A stretch of DNA of 64,000 bases from Haloprofundus marisrubri (GCF_001469955.1 NZ_LOPU01000011.1:1-64000), one strand, 5' to 3'. Counted from the first letter of the stretch, positions 16,172 through 24,535 are shown. The notes: generated by a model from the letters alone, not told the origin. Numbers and translations: made by a program.

Positions 16172-16245
16172 CCGCTCTTAGCTCAGCCTGGCAGAGCAGC
16201 CGACTGTAGATCGGCTTGCCCCCCGTTCAAATCGGGGAGAGCGGA
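16172..16245 (+). tRNA. tRNA-Tyr (GUA)
   Basis: A complete 74-base cloverleaf. Acceptor arms CCGCTCT and AGAGCGG pair fully; the D-arm reads TAGCTCAGCCTGGCAGAGC; the anticodon arm CCGAC-TGTAGAT-CGG presents GTA; and the T-arm is CCCCG-TTCAAAT-CGGGG. The discriminator base is A16245 and CCA is not encoded. It starts 27 bases after the methylase stop. Confidence 0.97.
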
Positions 16246-16682
16246 CTTTTCGGACGAATCCGGTCGACCCGGATTGAGCACAGAAGTCACAGCCCGGGAG
16301 CGAACGGAGTGAGCGACCCGGAATGTCTTCGGGAGTTCAAATCGCCGTGACTTCGCTCCGCTCGTCACGAGCCCTCGTTCACTACGTTCACGAGGACGGG
16401 GAGAGCGGACTGTTCCTGCGGACAACATCGACCAGCTAACCTCTCGGACCGCACAGAGCCCAGCACGTCACCGACAGGCGTGCATCGGAATCGTCTGTGA
16501 CTGTTTGAAACAGGTGGTGAGGACGGGTTTTTGCGCCGACGAAACTGGACAGAATACAATTTTAACTCGCATAATACTCAGCCTATCAGAAATGTGTTAC
16601 TACATAACCATTTGAGATTCATCTCAATCTGTTCGTCCTTACGATTATATTGACAATCTGTGAACCGGCACGTTGCAGCGAT
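16246..16682. other. Non-coding stretch after tRNA-Tyr
   Basis: The first half holds tRNA-derived fragments and small hairpins (see 16335-16411). The second half, from about 16500, becomes A+T-rich (AATACAATTTTAACTCGCATAATAC, in part) and probably contains the promoter of the exported protein at 16683. No gene was found here on either strand. Confidence 0.6.
16335..16411 (+). repeat. Split partial copy of the tRNA-Tyr 3' end
   Basis: GTTCAAATC (16335-16343) repeats the T-loop, and CGGGGAGAGCGGACT (16397-16411) repeats the last 13 bases of tRNA-Tyr plus two flanking bases. In the tRNA these pieces are continuous; here about 53 bases of hairpin-forming sequence separate them. This looks like a duplicated tRNA end, such as an integration scar, that has been broken up. 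Confidence 0.65.
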
Positions 16683-18017
16683 ATGAAATTCGACCCTTCC
16701 CGCCGGAAAGTCCTCGCACTCGGCGCGGGCGCAGCGCTCGCCAGTACGGGACTCGGTTCGGCAGCGGACCTCGAAGGTGCACAGAACATCGACAGCCACC
16801 CGACAGTCGACGCGGAAGTCGTCGACTCCTTTACCGACGGGTTGGAACTCAACGTCACGATTAGCGTCACCGACCCGGACGACGAGGTCGACAGAATCGG
16901 GTTCATCGTCGAAAATTACAACGACCGGACCGTCGATATCGCCACGCACTGGTTCAACGAAGCCTCCGGCGAGAAGACGGTCTCGAAAGTCGTCTCGCTG
17001 AACCGAGCGCCGTACGCCTGCTACGCGTTCGTGAAAGCCGGTTCCGACTACTACAGCGTCGACTCGGTACGTCTCGGGCCGGAGACCGAGGCTCCGGCAC
17101 CGCAACTGCTCGGCGTCGACGTCTCGGGGACGACGGCGACAATCGACTACGAAGTCTCTCCCGACGAACCCGCCGAGTATAGCGTCGGGGCGTCGGTCTC
17201 TCCCATCTCGGGGTCGAGTTCCGGCGACCCGGTGTACACCACCGAACGGAACGACCCGTACGACGAACCGACGACGGCCCGAACCGTCGTCACGGGCCTC
17301 GCTCCGAACACCGAGTACACCGCCACCGCGTGGACGGAACTCGACACCTGGGCGATGAAAGAACAGAGCGATTACGCCGAGAGCGAAACGCAGACGTTCA
17401 AAACCGGCGACGTGGTCGCACCCGAACCCGAGACCGAGCATCGCCTCGTCATCGGCGGCAGCAGTGACGTCTCCTACTACCGCGTCACCACCACTGGTTC
17501 GCTCGAACAGACGACCGAGACGGGTGACGCGCCGTTCAGCAGTGCCACCGTCGACGACGAGGACTACGTCTCGGGGAGTTCCGCCTGTGGCGGCGTCGCC
17601 GGCGGCGCGGACGCGTATGTTTTCACCGGCGAACTGACGAACGTCGGCGTCGATGGTGCGGCTTCGGTCTACCTCGACGGAGAGGAGATAGACCCCGCCG
17701 ACTACGCCGACGAACTTCCGCACCACCTCGCCATCACCGGCGGGTCGGACCTCACCGAGTACGCGTTCCGTGTCTCCGGTGACGTCATCAAGACGACCGA
17801 AGTCGACGGGACCGGTCTGAGTCTCAACCCCAGTTACGACGACGAAGACACCGTCTCCGCCGGACAGGGAGCGGGTGCGACCGCCGGCGGAACCGACGCG
17901 TATCGGTTCTCCAGTCCGCAAGTAACCTCGGCCGAGGAAGATATCTCGTTCACCCAGTTCGACGGCGACGCGACGGTCTACCTCAACGGCGAGGAAATAG
18001 ACCCCGCAGACTACTAA
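16683..18017 (+). CDS. Tat-exported protein with a duplicated C-terminal domain
   Basis: A 444-residue secreted protein. The N-terminus MKFDPSRRKVLALGAGAALA is a twin-arginine signal (RRKVLALG) with a cleavage-like LGSAADLEG near residue 28. Residues about 40-240 form two beta-sandwich-like modules, the second with GLAPNTEYTATAWTELD like a fibronectin type III strand. The C-terminus has two related copies: HRLVIGGSSDVSYYRV to YLDGEEIDPADY and HHLAITGGSDLTEYAFRV to YLNGEEIDPADY. Both contain a Gly-rich AGGxDAYxF segment. Surface or extracellular location is inferred from the signal; function unknown. ATG 16683 is chosen because the signal peptide starts there; earlier in-frame codons would bury it. 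Confidence 0.88.
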   Translation: MKFDPSRRKVLALGAGAALASTGLGSAADLEGAQNIDSHPTVDAEVVDSFTDGLELNVTISVTDPDDEVDRIGFIVENYNDRTVDIATHWFNEASGEKTVSKVVSLNRAPYACYAFVKAGSDYYSVDSVRLGPETEAPAPQLLGVDVSGTTATIDYEVSPDEPAEYSVGASVSPISGSSSGDPVYTTERNDPYDEPTTARTVVTGLAPNTEYTATAWTELDTWAMKEQSDYAESETQTFKTGDVVAPEPETEHRLVIGGSSDVSYYRVTTTGSLEQTTETGDAPFSSATVDDEDYVSGSSACGGVAGGADAYVFTGELTNVGVDGAASVYLDGEEIDPADYADELPHHLAITGGSDLTEYAFRVSGDVIKTTEVDGTGLSLNPSYDDEDTVSAGQGAGATAGGTDAYRFSSPQVTSAEEDISFTQFDGDATVYLNGEEIDPADY

Positions 18018-18065
18018 CTTCGTTCTCCCGGGCCACGGCCGTTCTCGATTTCGGCAGTAGCAACG

Positions 18066-18437
18066 CTACTCTCGCCCACCCCAGACGAGTTTGTCTTCGA
18101 CAATCGACACGGTGAGGTCGTCGTCGACCGCTATCTGACACGACAGTCGCGGGTAACCGAACCGCTCGGCGAGCGAGTCGTGCCAGTGTGTCGGCGACGG
18201 GCCGTCTTCGAGGCGAACGCCGCAGGTCGCACAGAGACCCCGGCCACCGCAGTTCAGTCGCTCGGTGAGCACCGTGTACGGCGAGAACCCGTTTTCGAGC
18301 AGGAGGTCACGGAGATTTGCACCGCGGGTCGCCCGCAGCATCGACTCTCCGTCGCCGTGACGAACGGTGACGCGGAGGCCGTCGTCCCCGTGCGAGACGT
18401 TTGGGTTCTCCGAGGTATCCTCGGCGGAATCGTCCAT
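18066..18437 (-). CDS. 2Fe-2S ferredoxin
   Basis: A 123-residue plant-type ferredoxin, an electron carrier. The cluster cysteines are C63, C69 and C72 in LNCGGRGLCATC, with the fourth, C100, in YPRLSCQIAV. The domain starts at about residue 21 after an acidic 20-residue tail. In contrast to the main haloarchaeal ferredoxin there is no insertion near the N-terminus, and the CGGRGLCATC spacing resembles ferredoxins that serve oxygenases or CoM/F430-type reductases. Partner unknown. It is divergent from the thioesterase gene (18562). Confidence 0.92.
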   Translation of the reverse strand: MDDSAEDTSENPNVSHGDDGLRVTVRHGDGESMLRATRGANLRDLLLENGFSPYTVLTERLNCGGRGLCATCGVRLEDGPSPTHWHDSLAERFGYPRLSCQIAVDDDLTVSIVEDKLVWGGRE

Positions 18438-18561
18438 GACGACCGTTGGAATGCCACGAACACGAAGGTTCGCCCGAACGTCTTCACGCGACTACCCCCT
18501 CGCTGCGTCATCCGTCGGACGAATCGCCGCCGTTTACCCACTGGCCGGCACAGGTTCGGCG

Positions 18562-18966
18562 ATGACAACGCTCGCCCACGAGACCGACATCGAAGTGCGG
18601 TTCCGGGACCTCGACCCGCTCGGACACGTCAATCACGCCGTCTACGCCAGTTACTGCGAGCAGGCGCGCATCCGGTATCTCCGCGACGTACTCGACCTCA
18701 CCGCCGACGACCTTCCGATGGTCGTTGCGAATCTCGAACTCAACTACCGAAAACCGGTCACTTTCGACGAGGAACTCACCGTCGGCGTTTCAGTGGCCTC
18801 CGTCGGCGACTCCAGTTTCACCATGGAGTACGAACTCCGTACCGACGACGTCGTCGCCACCGCCGAGACGACGCAGGTCGTCGTCGACCGCGAGACGAAA
18901 CGACCCACGTCGGTCCCGAGCGAGTGGCGCGAGCGGTTCCACGAGTACGAACCGGCGCTCGACTGA
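18562..18966 (+). CDS. Acyl-CoA thioesterase, hotdog fold (YbgC/4HBT-like)
   Basis: A 134-residue single-domain hotdog thioesterase that should hydrolyse acyl-CoA. It has the 4HBT signature VRFRDLDPLGHVNHAVYASY (about 12-31), including the catalytic Asp and the HVNH pair, then a long helix EQARIRYL. Length is standard. ATG 18562 directly precedes the domain; the frame extends upstream but overlaps the divergent ferredoxin gene. The physiological acyl chain cannot be told. A perfect 20-bp palindrome begins 20 bases after its stop codon. Confidence 0.92.
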   Translation: MTTLAHETDIEVRFRDLDPLGHVNHAVYASYCEQARIRYLRDVLDLTADDLPMVVANLELNYRKPVTFDEELTVGVSVASVGDSSFTMEYELRTDDVVATAETTQVVVDRETKRPTSVPSEWRERFHEYEPALD

Positions 18967-18986
18967 CGGGACCTCTCGAAAAATTC

Positions 18987-19006
18987 TACGATTTGTACAA
19001 ATCGTA
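18987..19006. promoter_or_regulatory. Perfect 20-bp palindrome upstream of queDEC
   Basis: TACGATTTGTACAAATCGTA equals its own reverse complement over all 20 bases. It is A+T-rich in a G+C-rich setting, 20 bases after the thioesterase stop and about 67 bases before the queD TATA box. It could be an operator for a dimeric regulator or a transcript-end hairpin; there is no T-run after it. Confidence 0.7.
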
Positions 19007-19072
19007 AACTGTCCCCCGTGGTTCGCGTCGCTTCCTGCTACCGAGAGTCGCTCCGGCCGAGCTGACGCCACG

Positions 19073-19080
19073 TATTTATA
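19073..19080 (+). promoter_or_regulatory. TATA box of the queDEC operon
   Basis: TATTTATA is centred about 26 bases before the queD ATG, so the mRNA should be leaderless. Confidence 0.75.
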
Positions 19081-19102
19081 GCCGACACAGTATTCTTGAG
19101 AT

Positions 19103-19564
19103 ATGACTCAGAGTGCACTCGGAGACGACCGAGAGACGCTCGCCTCGCGTGCGGGCGAGCGAGTCCTCCACATCGGCCGCGACCGACCTATCCGCATCAG
19201 CGCGGGCCACCGCTTGCTGCACCACGACGGAAAGTGCAGTCGGCCGCACGGTCACAACTACGAGATTTCGATTCGTCTCGTCGGCGACCTGACCGAGGAG
19301 GGGTGGGTCGTCGACAAAGGCGAGGTTACGGCGGTCATCGACGAGTGGGACCACATGTTCCTGCTCGAAGACGGCGACCCGCTGGTCGACGCGTTCGACG
19401 CCGCCGGCGACGCTGACGCGACGGTCGTTCTCGACGCGCCGCCGACCGCCGAAGTGATGAGCGTCGTCTTGGAGGAGAAACTCGCCGCGGCGCTCCCCGA
19501 CACCGTCAGCGACATCGCCGTCGAAGTGAGCGAGACGAGCGAACTCTGCGGCAGCGGTTTCTGA
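19103..19564 (+). CDS. queD: 6-carboxytetrahydropterin synthase QueD
   Basis: A 153-residue PTPS-family enzyme that converts 7,8-dihydroneopterin triphosphate to 6-carboxy-tetrahydropterin, an early step towards preQ0. Zinc ligands are H36, H49 and H51 (SAGHRLLHH and RPHGHNYE), and the catalytic cysteine is C45 in GKCSRPHGH. The end VEVSETSELCGSGF carries the conserved Glu that anchors the pterin. It is the first gene of the queD-queE-queC set, so in this archaeon the product preQ0 should feed archaeosine at tRNA position 15 (family knowledge). Confidence 0.95.
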   Translation: MTQSALGDDRETLASRAGERVLHIGRDRPIRISAGHRLLHHDGKCSRPHGHNYEISIRLVGDLTEEGWVVDKGEVTAVIDEWDHMFLLEDGDPLVDAFDAAGDADATVVLDAPPTAEVMSVVLEEKLAAALPDTVSDIAVEVSETSELCGSGF

Positions 19565-19566
19565 CG

Positions 19567-20352
19567 ATGCCGGTTTCCTCAGACGTCGACGATACCGACG
19601 CCGACACGACCAGAGTGGGCCAACCCGACGGCGACGCCCTACCCATCAACGAGTTGTTCGTCTCGCTACAGGGCGAGGGGAAACTCGCGGGTGTCCCCAG
19701 TGTCTTCGTCCGAACCAGCGGTTGCAACCTCCGCTGCTGGTTCTGCGACTCCTATCACACTTCGTGGGAACCCACGCACGCTTGGATGGGTTTAGACGAG
19801 ATTCTGGCCGAAATCGAGTCGTTCGACGCCGACCACGTGGTGTTGACCGGCGGCGAACCGCTGATTCACGATACGTCGACCGTTTTGCTCCGCGAACTCG
19901 CCGACCGTGGCTACCATACGACCGTCGAGACCAACGGAACCATCGTCCCCGACGCACCGGTCGATTTGGCGAGTATCAGCCCGAAACTCGAAAGCAGCAC
20001 CCCGACGCCCGACCGCGACCCGAAAGGCGACGGCGAGTGGGCCGAAAAACACGAAAATCGGCGTATCGACCTCGACGCGCTGGCGACGCTCGTCGACCGC
20101 CACGGTTTCCAACTCAAGTTCGTCGTTACCGGCCGCGAGGATATGGCCGAAATCGAGTCGCTCGTCGCCGACCTCCGCGATGCGGCGAACATGCCCATCT
20201 ACGACGACGACGTGCTGTTGATGCCCGAAGGACAGACCCGCGAGCAGTTAGACGACACTCGCGAACTCGTCGCCGACCTCGCACTCGAACACGGCTACCG
20301 CTACACCCCGCGCATCCACGTCGACCTCTGGAACGACGCCCCCGAGAAGTGA
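19567..20352 (+). CDS. queE: 7-carboxy-7-deazaguanine synthase QueE
   Basis: A 261-residue radical-SAM enzyme that contracts 6-carboxytetrahydropterin to 7-carboxy-7-deazaguanine. The cluster cysteines are C53, C57 and C60 in SGCNLRCWFCDSYHTSWEP. The SAM-binding strand LTGGEPLIH follows, and NELFVSLQGEG near residue 30 is the family opening. It starts two bases after the queD stop, indicating co-transcription. Length is normal, with an extended acidic N-terminal 25 residues. Confidence 0.96.
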   Translation: MPVSSDVDDTDADTTRVGQPDGDALPINELFVSLQGEGKLAGVPSVFVRTSGCNLRCWFCDSYHTSWEPTHAWMGLDEILAEIESFDADHVVLTGGEPLIHDTSTVLLRELADRGYHTTVETNGTIVPDAPVDLASISPKLESSTPTPDRDPKGDGEWAEKHENRRIDLDALATLVDRHGFQLKFVVTGREDMAEIESLVADLRDAANMPIYDDDVLLMPEGQTREQLDDTRELVADLALEHGYRYTPRIHVDLWNDAPEK

Positions 20353-20364
20353 CCGTCCACGACT

Positions 20365-20432
20365 GACGACACCGAACACACCGCACCCGACGACTCTGAC
20401 TACTCATGACCGACGACACCGAACACACCGCA
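20365..20432 (+). repeat. 21-bp direct repeat between queE and queC
   Basis: A 21-base sequence (20365-20385) recurs exactly at 20412-20432, offset by 47 bases. The second copy encodes the start of QueC (DDTEHTA) and the first lies in the intergenic gap, so the 5' end of queC seems to have been duplicated. Similarity continues more weakly for about 15 further bases. Confidence 0.85.
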
Positions 20433-21167
20433 AGCGACGATTCGACCGCAGACGAACAGCGACCCTCCGACGAGGCGGCCGAAAAGCGCGCCGTCGTCCT
20501 CGTCTCCGGCGGGATGGACAGCGCGACGACCGCCTACGAGGCGAAAGAACGCGGCTACGACCTCTACTTTCTGCACACCTCCTACGGCCAGAAAACCGAA
20601 ACGAGAGAGTACGACTGCGCGACGAAACTCGCCGAGGAGATGGACGCGCGCGACTTCCTGCACATAGAAACCGACCACCTGAAGCACATCGGCGCGTCCA
20701 GTCTCACCGACGACACGATGGCCGTCGAAGACGCCGACATGGAAAACGAGGAGATTCCGGACACGTACGTCCCGTTCCGCAACGCGAACCTGCTGTCGAT
20801 GGCCGTCTCCTACGCCGAGGCCAACGACTGCGAAGCCGTCTTCGTCGGCGCACACTCCGAGGACTACTCGGGCTACCCCGACTGCCGCCCGGAGTTCTTC
20901 GAGGCGTTCGAGGCGATGGTCGACGTGGGGACGAAACCCGAGACCGAAATCTCGATAGACGTGCCGTTCGTCGAGGACTCGAAGACCGACATCGCCGAAC
21001 GCGGCGTCGAACTCGGCGTTCCCTTCGAACACACGTGGAGTTGCTACAGAGCAGAAGAACCCGCTTGCGGCACGTGCGACTCGTGTGCGTACCGACTCCA
21101 AGCGTTCCAGAACGTCGGCGTCCGCGACCCTATCGAGTACGCCGAGCGACCCCAGTACGTCGACTGA
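20406..21167 (+). CDS. queC: 7-cyano-7-deazaguanine (preQ0) synthase QueC
   Basis: A 253-residue ATP-dependent enzyme of the PP-loop family that turns 7-carboxy-7-deazaguanine and ammonia into preQ0. The PP-loop is SGGMDS (about 34-39). The zinc-binding cysteines cluster at the end in CYRAEEPACGTCDSC (about 213-227). NANLLSMAVSYAEA and VGAHSEDYSGYPDCR are typical. The first 25 residues are an acidic extension whose DNA is part of a direct repeat. As third gene of queD-queE-queC it completes the preQ0 branch; the tRNA-guanine transglycosylase needed next is not in the window. Confidence 0.96.
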   Translation: MTDDTEHTASDDSTADEQRPSDEAAEKRAVVLVSGGMDSATTAYEAKERGYDLYFLHTSYGQKTETREYDCATKLAEEMDARDFLHIETDHLKHIGASSLTDDTMAVEDADMENEEIPDTYVPFRNANLLSMAVSYAEANDCEAVFVGAHSEDYSGYPDCRPEFFEAFEAMVDVGTKPETEISIDVPFVEDSKTDIAERGVELGVPFEHTWSCYRAEEPACGTCDSCAYRLQAFQNVGVRDPIEYAERPQYVD

Positions 21168-21244
21168 GCGGTTACGTTCTCCTCACCCGGCGAACCCTGC
21201 CGCACTCGCTATTTCTTTTCAGTCGCTATCTAAACCCCCCAAAC

Positions 21245-22011
21245 ATGACCGAGAACGCGGACCGAAAACGCGACAACGCGCGGTCGTTCGGCGACGCTGC
21301 GTCCGCGTACTTCGACAGCGACGCCCACCGCGCGGGCGACGACTTGGCGACGCTCGCCGAGTGGTGTACGGACGCCACCCGCGTGCTCGACGTGGCGACG
21401 GGGGCCGGACACACCGCCGGAGCAGTCGCCGCCGCGAGTGCGGGCGACGTCGTCGCCACCGACCTCACGCCCGAAATGGTCGCCACCGCGACCCGCGAGT
21501 TCGACCTCCCGGGCGTCGTCGCCGACGCGGAACGCCTCCCGTTCGCAGACGACTCGTTCGATGCGGTGACGTGTCGTATCGCCGCCCACCACTTCCCCGA
21601 CCCCGAGGCGTTCGTCTCGGAGGTCGCCCGCGTCCTCGAACCCGGCGGCCCCTCGCTTTCGAAGACAACATCGTTCCCGAAGACGACGACCTCGCGGCGT
21701 TTCTCGACGATATCGAACGTCTGCGCGACTCGACACACGTCTCGCTCTCCACCGAATCGCAGTGGTGCGACTGGTTCGAGGCAGCGGGAATCGAAGTCGA
21801 CGCCACGGAACGACTGAAGCGCCGTCTCGACTTCGAGTCGTGGGCCGACCGAACCGACGTGTCGGCCGACGACCGCGAGGAACTCCAACGACGGCTCCGA
21901 ACTGCGTCCGAGATGGCGACGGAACTGTACGAAATCGAACGCAGAACGGACGGAACAGTCGTCGCGTTCTCGAATCTCAAAGTGCTGATTCACGGGCGAA
22001 AAATCGAGTAG
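21245..22011 (+). pseudogene. SAM-dependent methyltransferase, frameshifted
   Basis: The reading frame starting at ATG 21245 encodes a class I methyltransferase N-terminal half: VLDVATGAGHTAGAV as SAM motif I, then DLTPEMVATA, DAERLPFADDSFDAVTCRIAAHHF, and VARVLEPGG. After codon 135 (about 21649) the homologous sequence continues in another frame (LAFEDNIVPEDDDLAAFL to GRKIE, stop at 22011). One base is missing where a GGxLAFEDN reading is expected. Without it the gene would be about 255 codons. It may be a recent pseudogene, or a sequencing error at the run of four Cs. The substrate is unknown; similarity is to small-molecule UbiE/COQ5-type enzymes. Confidence 0.85.
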
Positions 22012-22031
22012 CGAAGGTGAGGTGACCGGCT

Positions 22032-23843
22032 TCAGGAGGCGACTACCATGAGCACGACGGCGACGCCCATCACGAGGCTCACGACGCCTGTCACCGCCAT
22101 CGGAATCTTCGCCGTCCACGACGCTGCCTCCCCCTGTTCGAATCTCGTTCGGAGGCTGTCGACGCCCGTGTACAGCAACTTTCCGCCGTCGAGTGGGTAC
22201 GCTGGAATGCAGTTGAACACCGCCAACTGCACGTTGAACCACGCCGACCAGAAGAGGAGATTTGCGGCGACGAACACCGCGCCGCCAAGCGGTTCGAGCG
22301 GTCCCGTGACGACGTAGAAGTTCGCCACGTCGCCGGAAAAGCCCGCGAAGTTCGCCGATTCGAGGCCGGCGACGGCCGCAAGCGGGAGGAGCGTGAGCGA
22401 CACCAACAGTTCGACGACACCCCACGCGCTTCCGTTCCAACTCTCACCGGTGAGATGTGCGAGTATCGACGCCGTCGGATAGGTAGAGACGCCGAAATCC
22501 GTCGTCGTCAGCCCGCTCACACCCGAAACCGGGCGAACGCCGAGAACGCCCTGTTCGACGCCGTCAGCACCGCCACTGCCACTGCCGCCGAGCGTCACGT
22601 CGTACGTCCGTCGTTCGCCGTCGGCGTACGCGACGACCGAAACACGCTCTCCGGGGTCAGTCTCCGAGAGCGCCGCGAGAAGGTCGGCCGACGAGACGAC
22701 TCGCTCGCCGTCGAATCGGGTAACGACCACCGACGCGTCCGCCGAAACTCCGGCCTCGGCCAACGCTCCGTCAGCGACAACGGTGCCGAGCGACCCCGCA
22801 GGGAACGTCGATTCGACTCCGTTCTCCGTCGTTACGGTGACGGTTTCGCTCGTTGCGAGCGCCTCGCGGAACTCGGCGTCGGTCCGCACCGACTCGCCGT
22901 TCACCGAGCGGACGACCTCACCCGCGGCGAGTTCGGTCGAGAAGACACCACTCCCGGTATCTGTATCGCCGGCGACGACACTGGTCACCGTCACCGCTCG
23001 CTCGACGCTGACCGTTCGCCGAGCATCCGCGTCGTCGCCGTTCAGTTCGAGCGTGAACGTCCCATCGGTGTTCGCCAGCGCCGAGTCGAGGCCGGAAGCC
23101 GAACTCACTCGCTGCCCGTCGACGGCCGTGATTCGGTCGCCGGCGTCGACGCCGGCGACGTCGGCGGGACCACCGGGAACCACGCCATCGACGGGCGCAC
23201 CGGGGGCGGCGGCGATAGCGCCACCAACGGGGCCGAAAAGTAGCACGAGAACGACGACGGTCGTGACGACGTTGGCGGCGACACCGGCGGCGAAGACGCG
23301 ACTCATCGCCCAGTTTCCAGCCTGCTCGGCACTCTCGTCGTCGGGGTCGACGAACGCGCCGAAAGGAATCGCCGAGAGAAACACCGCCCCCATCGAGTCG
23401 ATGTCGATGTTTTCGACCCGGCAGAACAGGCCGTGGCCGCCCTCGTGGACGACGATGCCGACGAGAAGGCCGAAGACGATAGCCGGGGCCGCCGCCAGCG
23501 GGAGAAAGTCGTTCACGCCGGGTATCGCCAACACGTTTCGTGGCTCCGTCACCGGACTCGTCGTGCGCCCGGCGACGACGGCGTAGCCTGCGAACAACAC
23601 GAGGGCAAACAGACCGAGTGACGCGAGGGCCGCGCCGACGACGCCCGCGGTTCCCGCCACCCGCCACGCCCGCTGCGGCGTTGCGAACCGGTCGAGAAGG
23701 CGCTTGCCGGCGACGGTGTGAAGCGTGACGAACGGACCCATCACCTCGACCCAGTCGGGCAACGCGCCGCGTCTGTCGAGAAAGAAAACGACGAGTGTGA
23801 CCCCGACGAGCGCACCTGCCCAGAGCCACAGCGTATCAACCAT
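22032..23843 (-). CDS. Membrane site-2-type metalloprotease with PDZ domains
   Basis: A 603-residue intramembrane zinc protease of the M50 family. The HExxH motif is HEGGH (about 130-134) in GIVVHEGGHGLF. The second motif NCIPAYPLDGG (about 542-552) supplies the Asp ligand. Two PDZ-like modules lie between them (GVVPGGPADVAGVDAGDRI near 205, and AAGEVVRSVNGESV with EAGVSADASVVV later). Several membrane helices lie at both ends. The family cleaves membrane-bound regulators or signal peptide remnants; the substrate here is unknown. ATG 23843 is preferred, with a TATA-like TTTATTT about 26 bases upstream; the frame extends further but without membrane-protein character. Confidence 0.92.
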   Translation of the reverse strand: MVDTLWLWAGALVGVTLVVFFLDRRGALPDWVEVMGPFVTLHTVAGKRLLDRFATPQRAWRVAGTAGVVGAALASLGLFALVLFAGYAVVAGRTTSPVTEPRNVLAIPGVNDFLPLAAAPAIVFGLLVGIVVHEGGHGLFCRVENIDIDSMGAVFLSAIPFGAFVDPDDESAEQAGNWAMSRVFAAGVAANVVTTVVVLVLLFGPVGGAIAAAPGAPVDGVVPGGPADVAGVDAGDRITAVDGQRVSSASGLDSALANTDGTFTLELNGDDADARRTVSVERAVTVTSVVAGDTDTGSGVFSTELAAGEVVRSVNGESVRTDAEFREALATSETVTVTTENGVESTFPAGSLGTVVADGALAEAGVSADASVVVTRFDGERVVSSADLLAALSETDPGERVSVVAYADGERRTYDVTLGGSGSGGADGVEQGVLGVRPVSGVSGLTTTDFGVSTYPTASILAHLTGESWNGSAWGVVELLVSLTLLPLAAVAGLESANFAGFSGDVANFYVVTGPLEPLGGAVFVAANLLFWSAWFNVQLAVFNCIPAYPLDGGKLLYTGVDSLRTRFEQGEAASWTAKIPMAVTGVVSLVMGVAVVLMVVAS

Positions 23844-23925
23844 CGTGAACGTCGTCGAAAGCCGACGAAATAAACGTTCGGACGGTCGGAGAGACGTTAT
23901 CTCCTTCTGTGGCTTTAGTTCACGT

Positions 23926-24474
23926 ATGGCACACGTCGCAGTACTCGGCGGCGGCCCGGCCGGGCTGAGCACGGCGCTGCTCACGTCGAAACACGGCCTC
24001 GAAACGACGGTGTTCGATACGGGCGAGAGTCCGCTCCGAGAGGTATCGATTCCCGCGTACCTCGGCTACGACGACGTCGACGGGTCGGCGTTTCTCGCTC
24101 GTGCCCGGTCACGGGTCGGCGAGTTTGGAGTCGATTTCCGCGACGAGCGGGTCGAACTGGTCGAAACCCACGGCTCGGAGTTCACCGTTAGCACCGAACG
24201 ACAGGATTACGCCGCGAACTACGTCGTCTTCGCGTGTGGCGGGGACCGGTCGCTCGCCGCCGATGTCGGTTGTGACCGAGACGCCGACGGCACGCTCTCC
24301 ATCGACCACGACTGCCGTACCTCGATGGCACACGTTTACGCCGTCGGGTCGGCGGCGCGCGACCCCGAAGCCGACCCACAGACCCGACTGCTCGTCTCCG
24401 TCGCCGACGGAGCGGTGGCCGGCCTCGCTATCGTCTCGGCGGAGTCGGCGTCGGTCACCCGCGCCGAAGCGTAG
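23926..24474 (+). CDS. Small FAD-dependent oxidoreductase (thioredoxin-reductase-like)
   Basis: A 182-residue flavoprotein. The N-terminus VAVLGGGPAGLSTALL (about 4-19) is the FAD-binding Rossmann motif, and the end HVYAVGSAARDPEA (about 140-155) is the second FAD contact seen in thioredoxin-reductase-type enzymes. There is no CxxC redox pair and no NADPH domain, so it is about half the usual length. Such short FAD proteins are common in haloarchaea and have no settled function. It is divergent from the protease gene. Confidence 0.85.
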   Translation: MAHVAVLGGGPAGLSTALLTSKHGLETTVFDTGESPLREVSIPAYLGYDDVDGSAFLARARSRVGEFGVDFRDERVELVETHGSEFTVSTERQDYAANYVVFACGGDRSLAADVGCDRDADGTLSIDHDCRTSMAHVYAVGSAARDPEADPQTRLLVSVADGAVAGLAIVSAESASVTRAEA

Positions 24475-24535
24475 CACCGAGCGTCGTGTTCGCCGTTTCC
24501 ACAACGGCTACCTTCGCGGGCCGACACCTCTTTCC

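Noticed and set aside
16578-17921. Long minus-strand open frame opposite the exported protein
   Set aside because: It is an antisense frame created by G+C-rich codons of the plus-strand gene, which has a signal peptide and repeats; the antisense protein is Arg/Val-rich with no motif.
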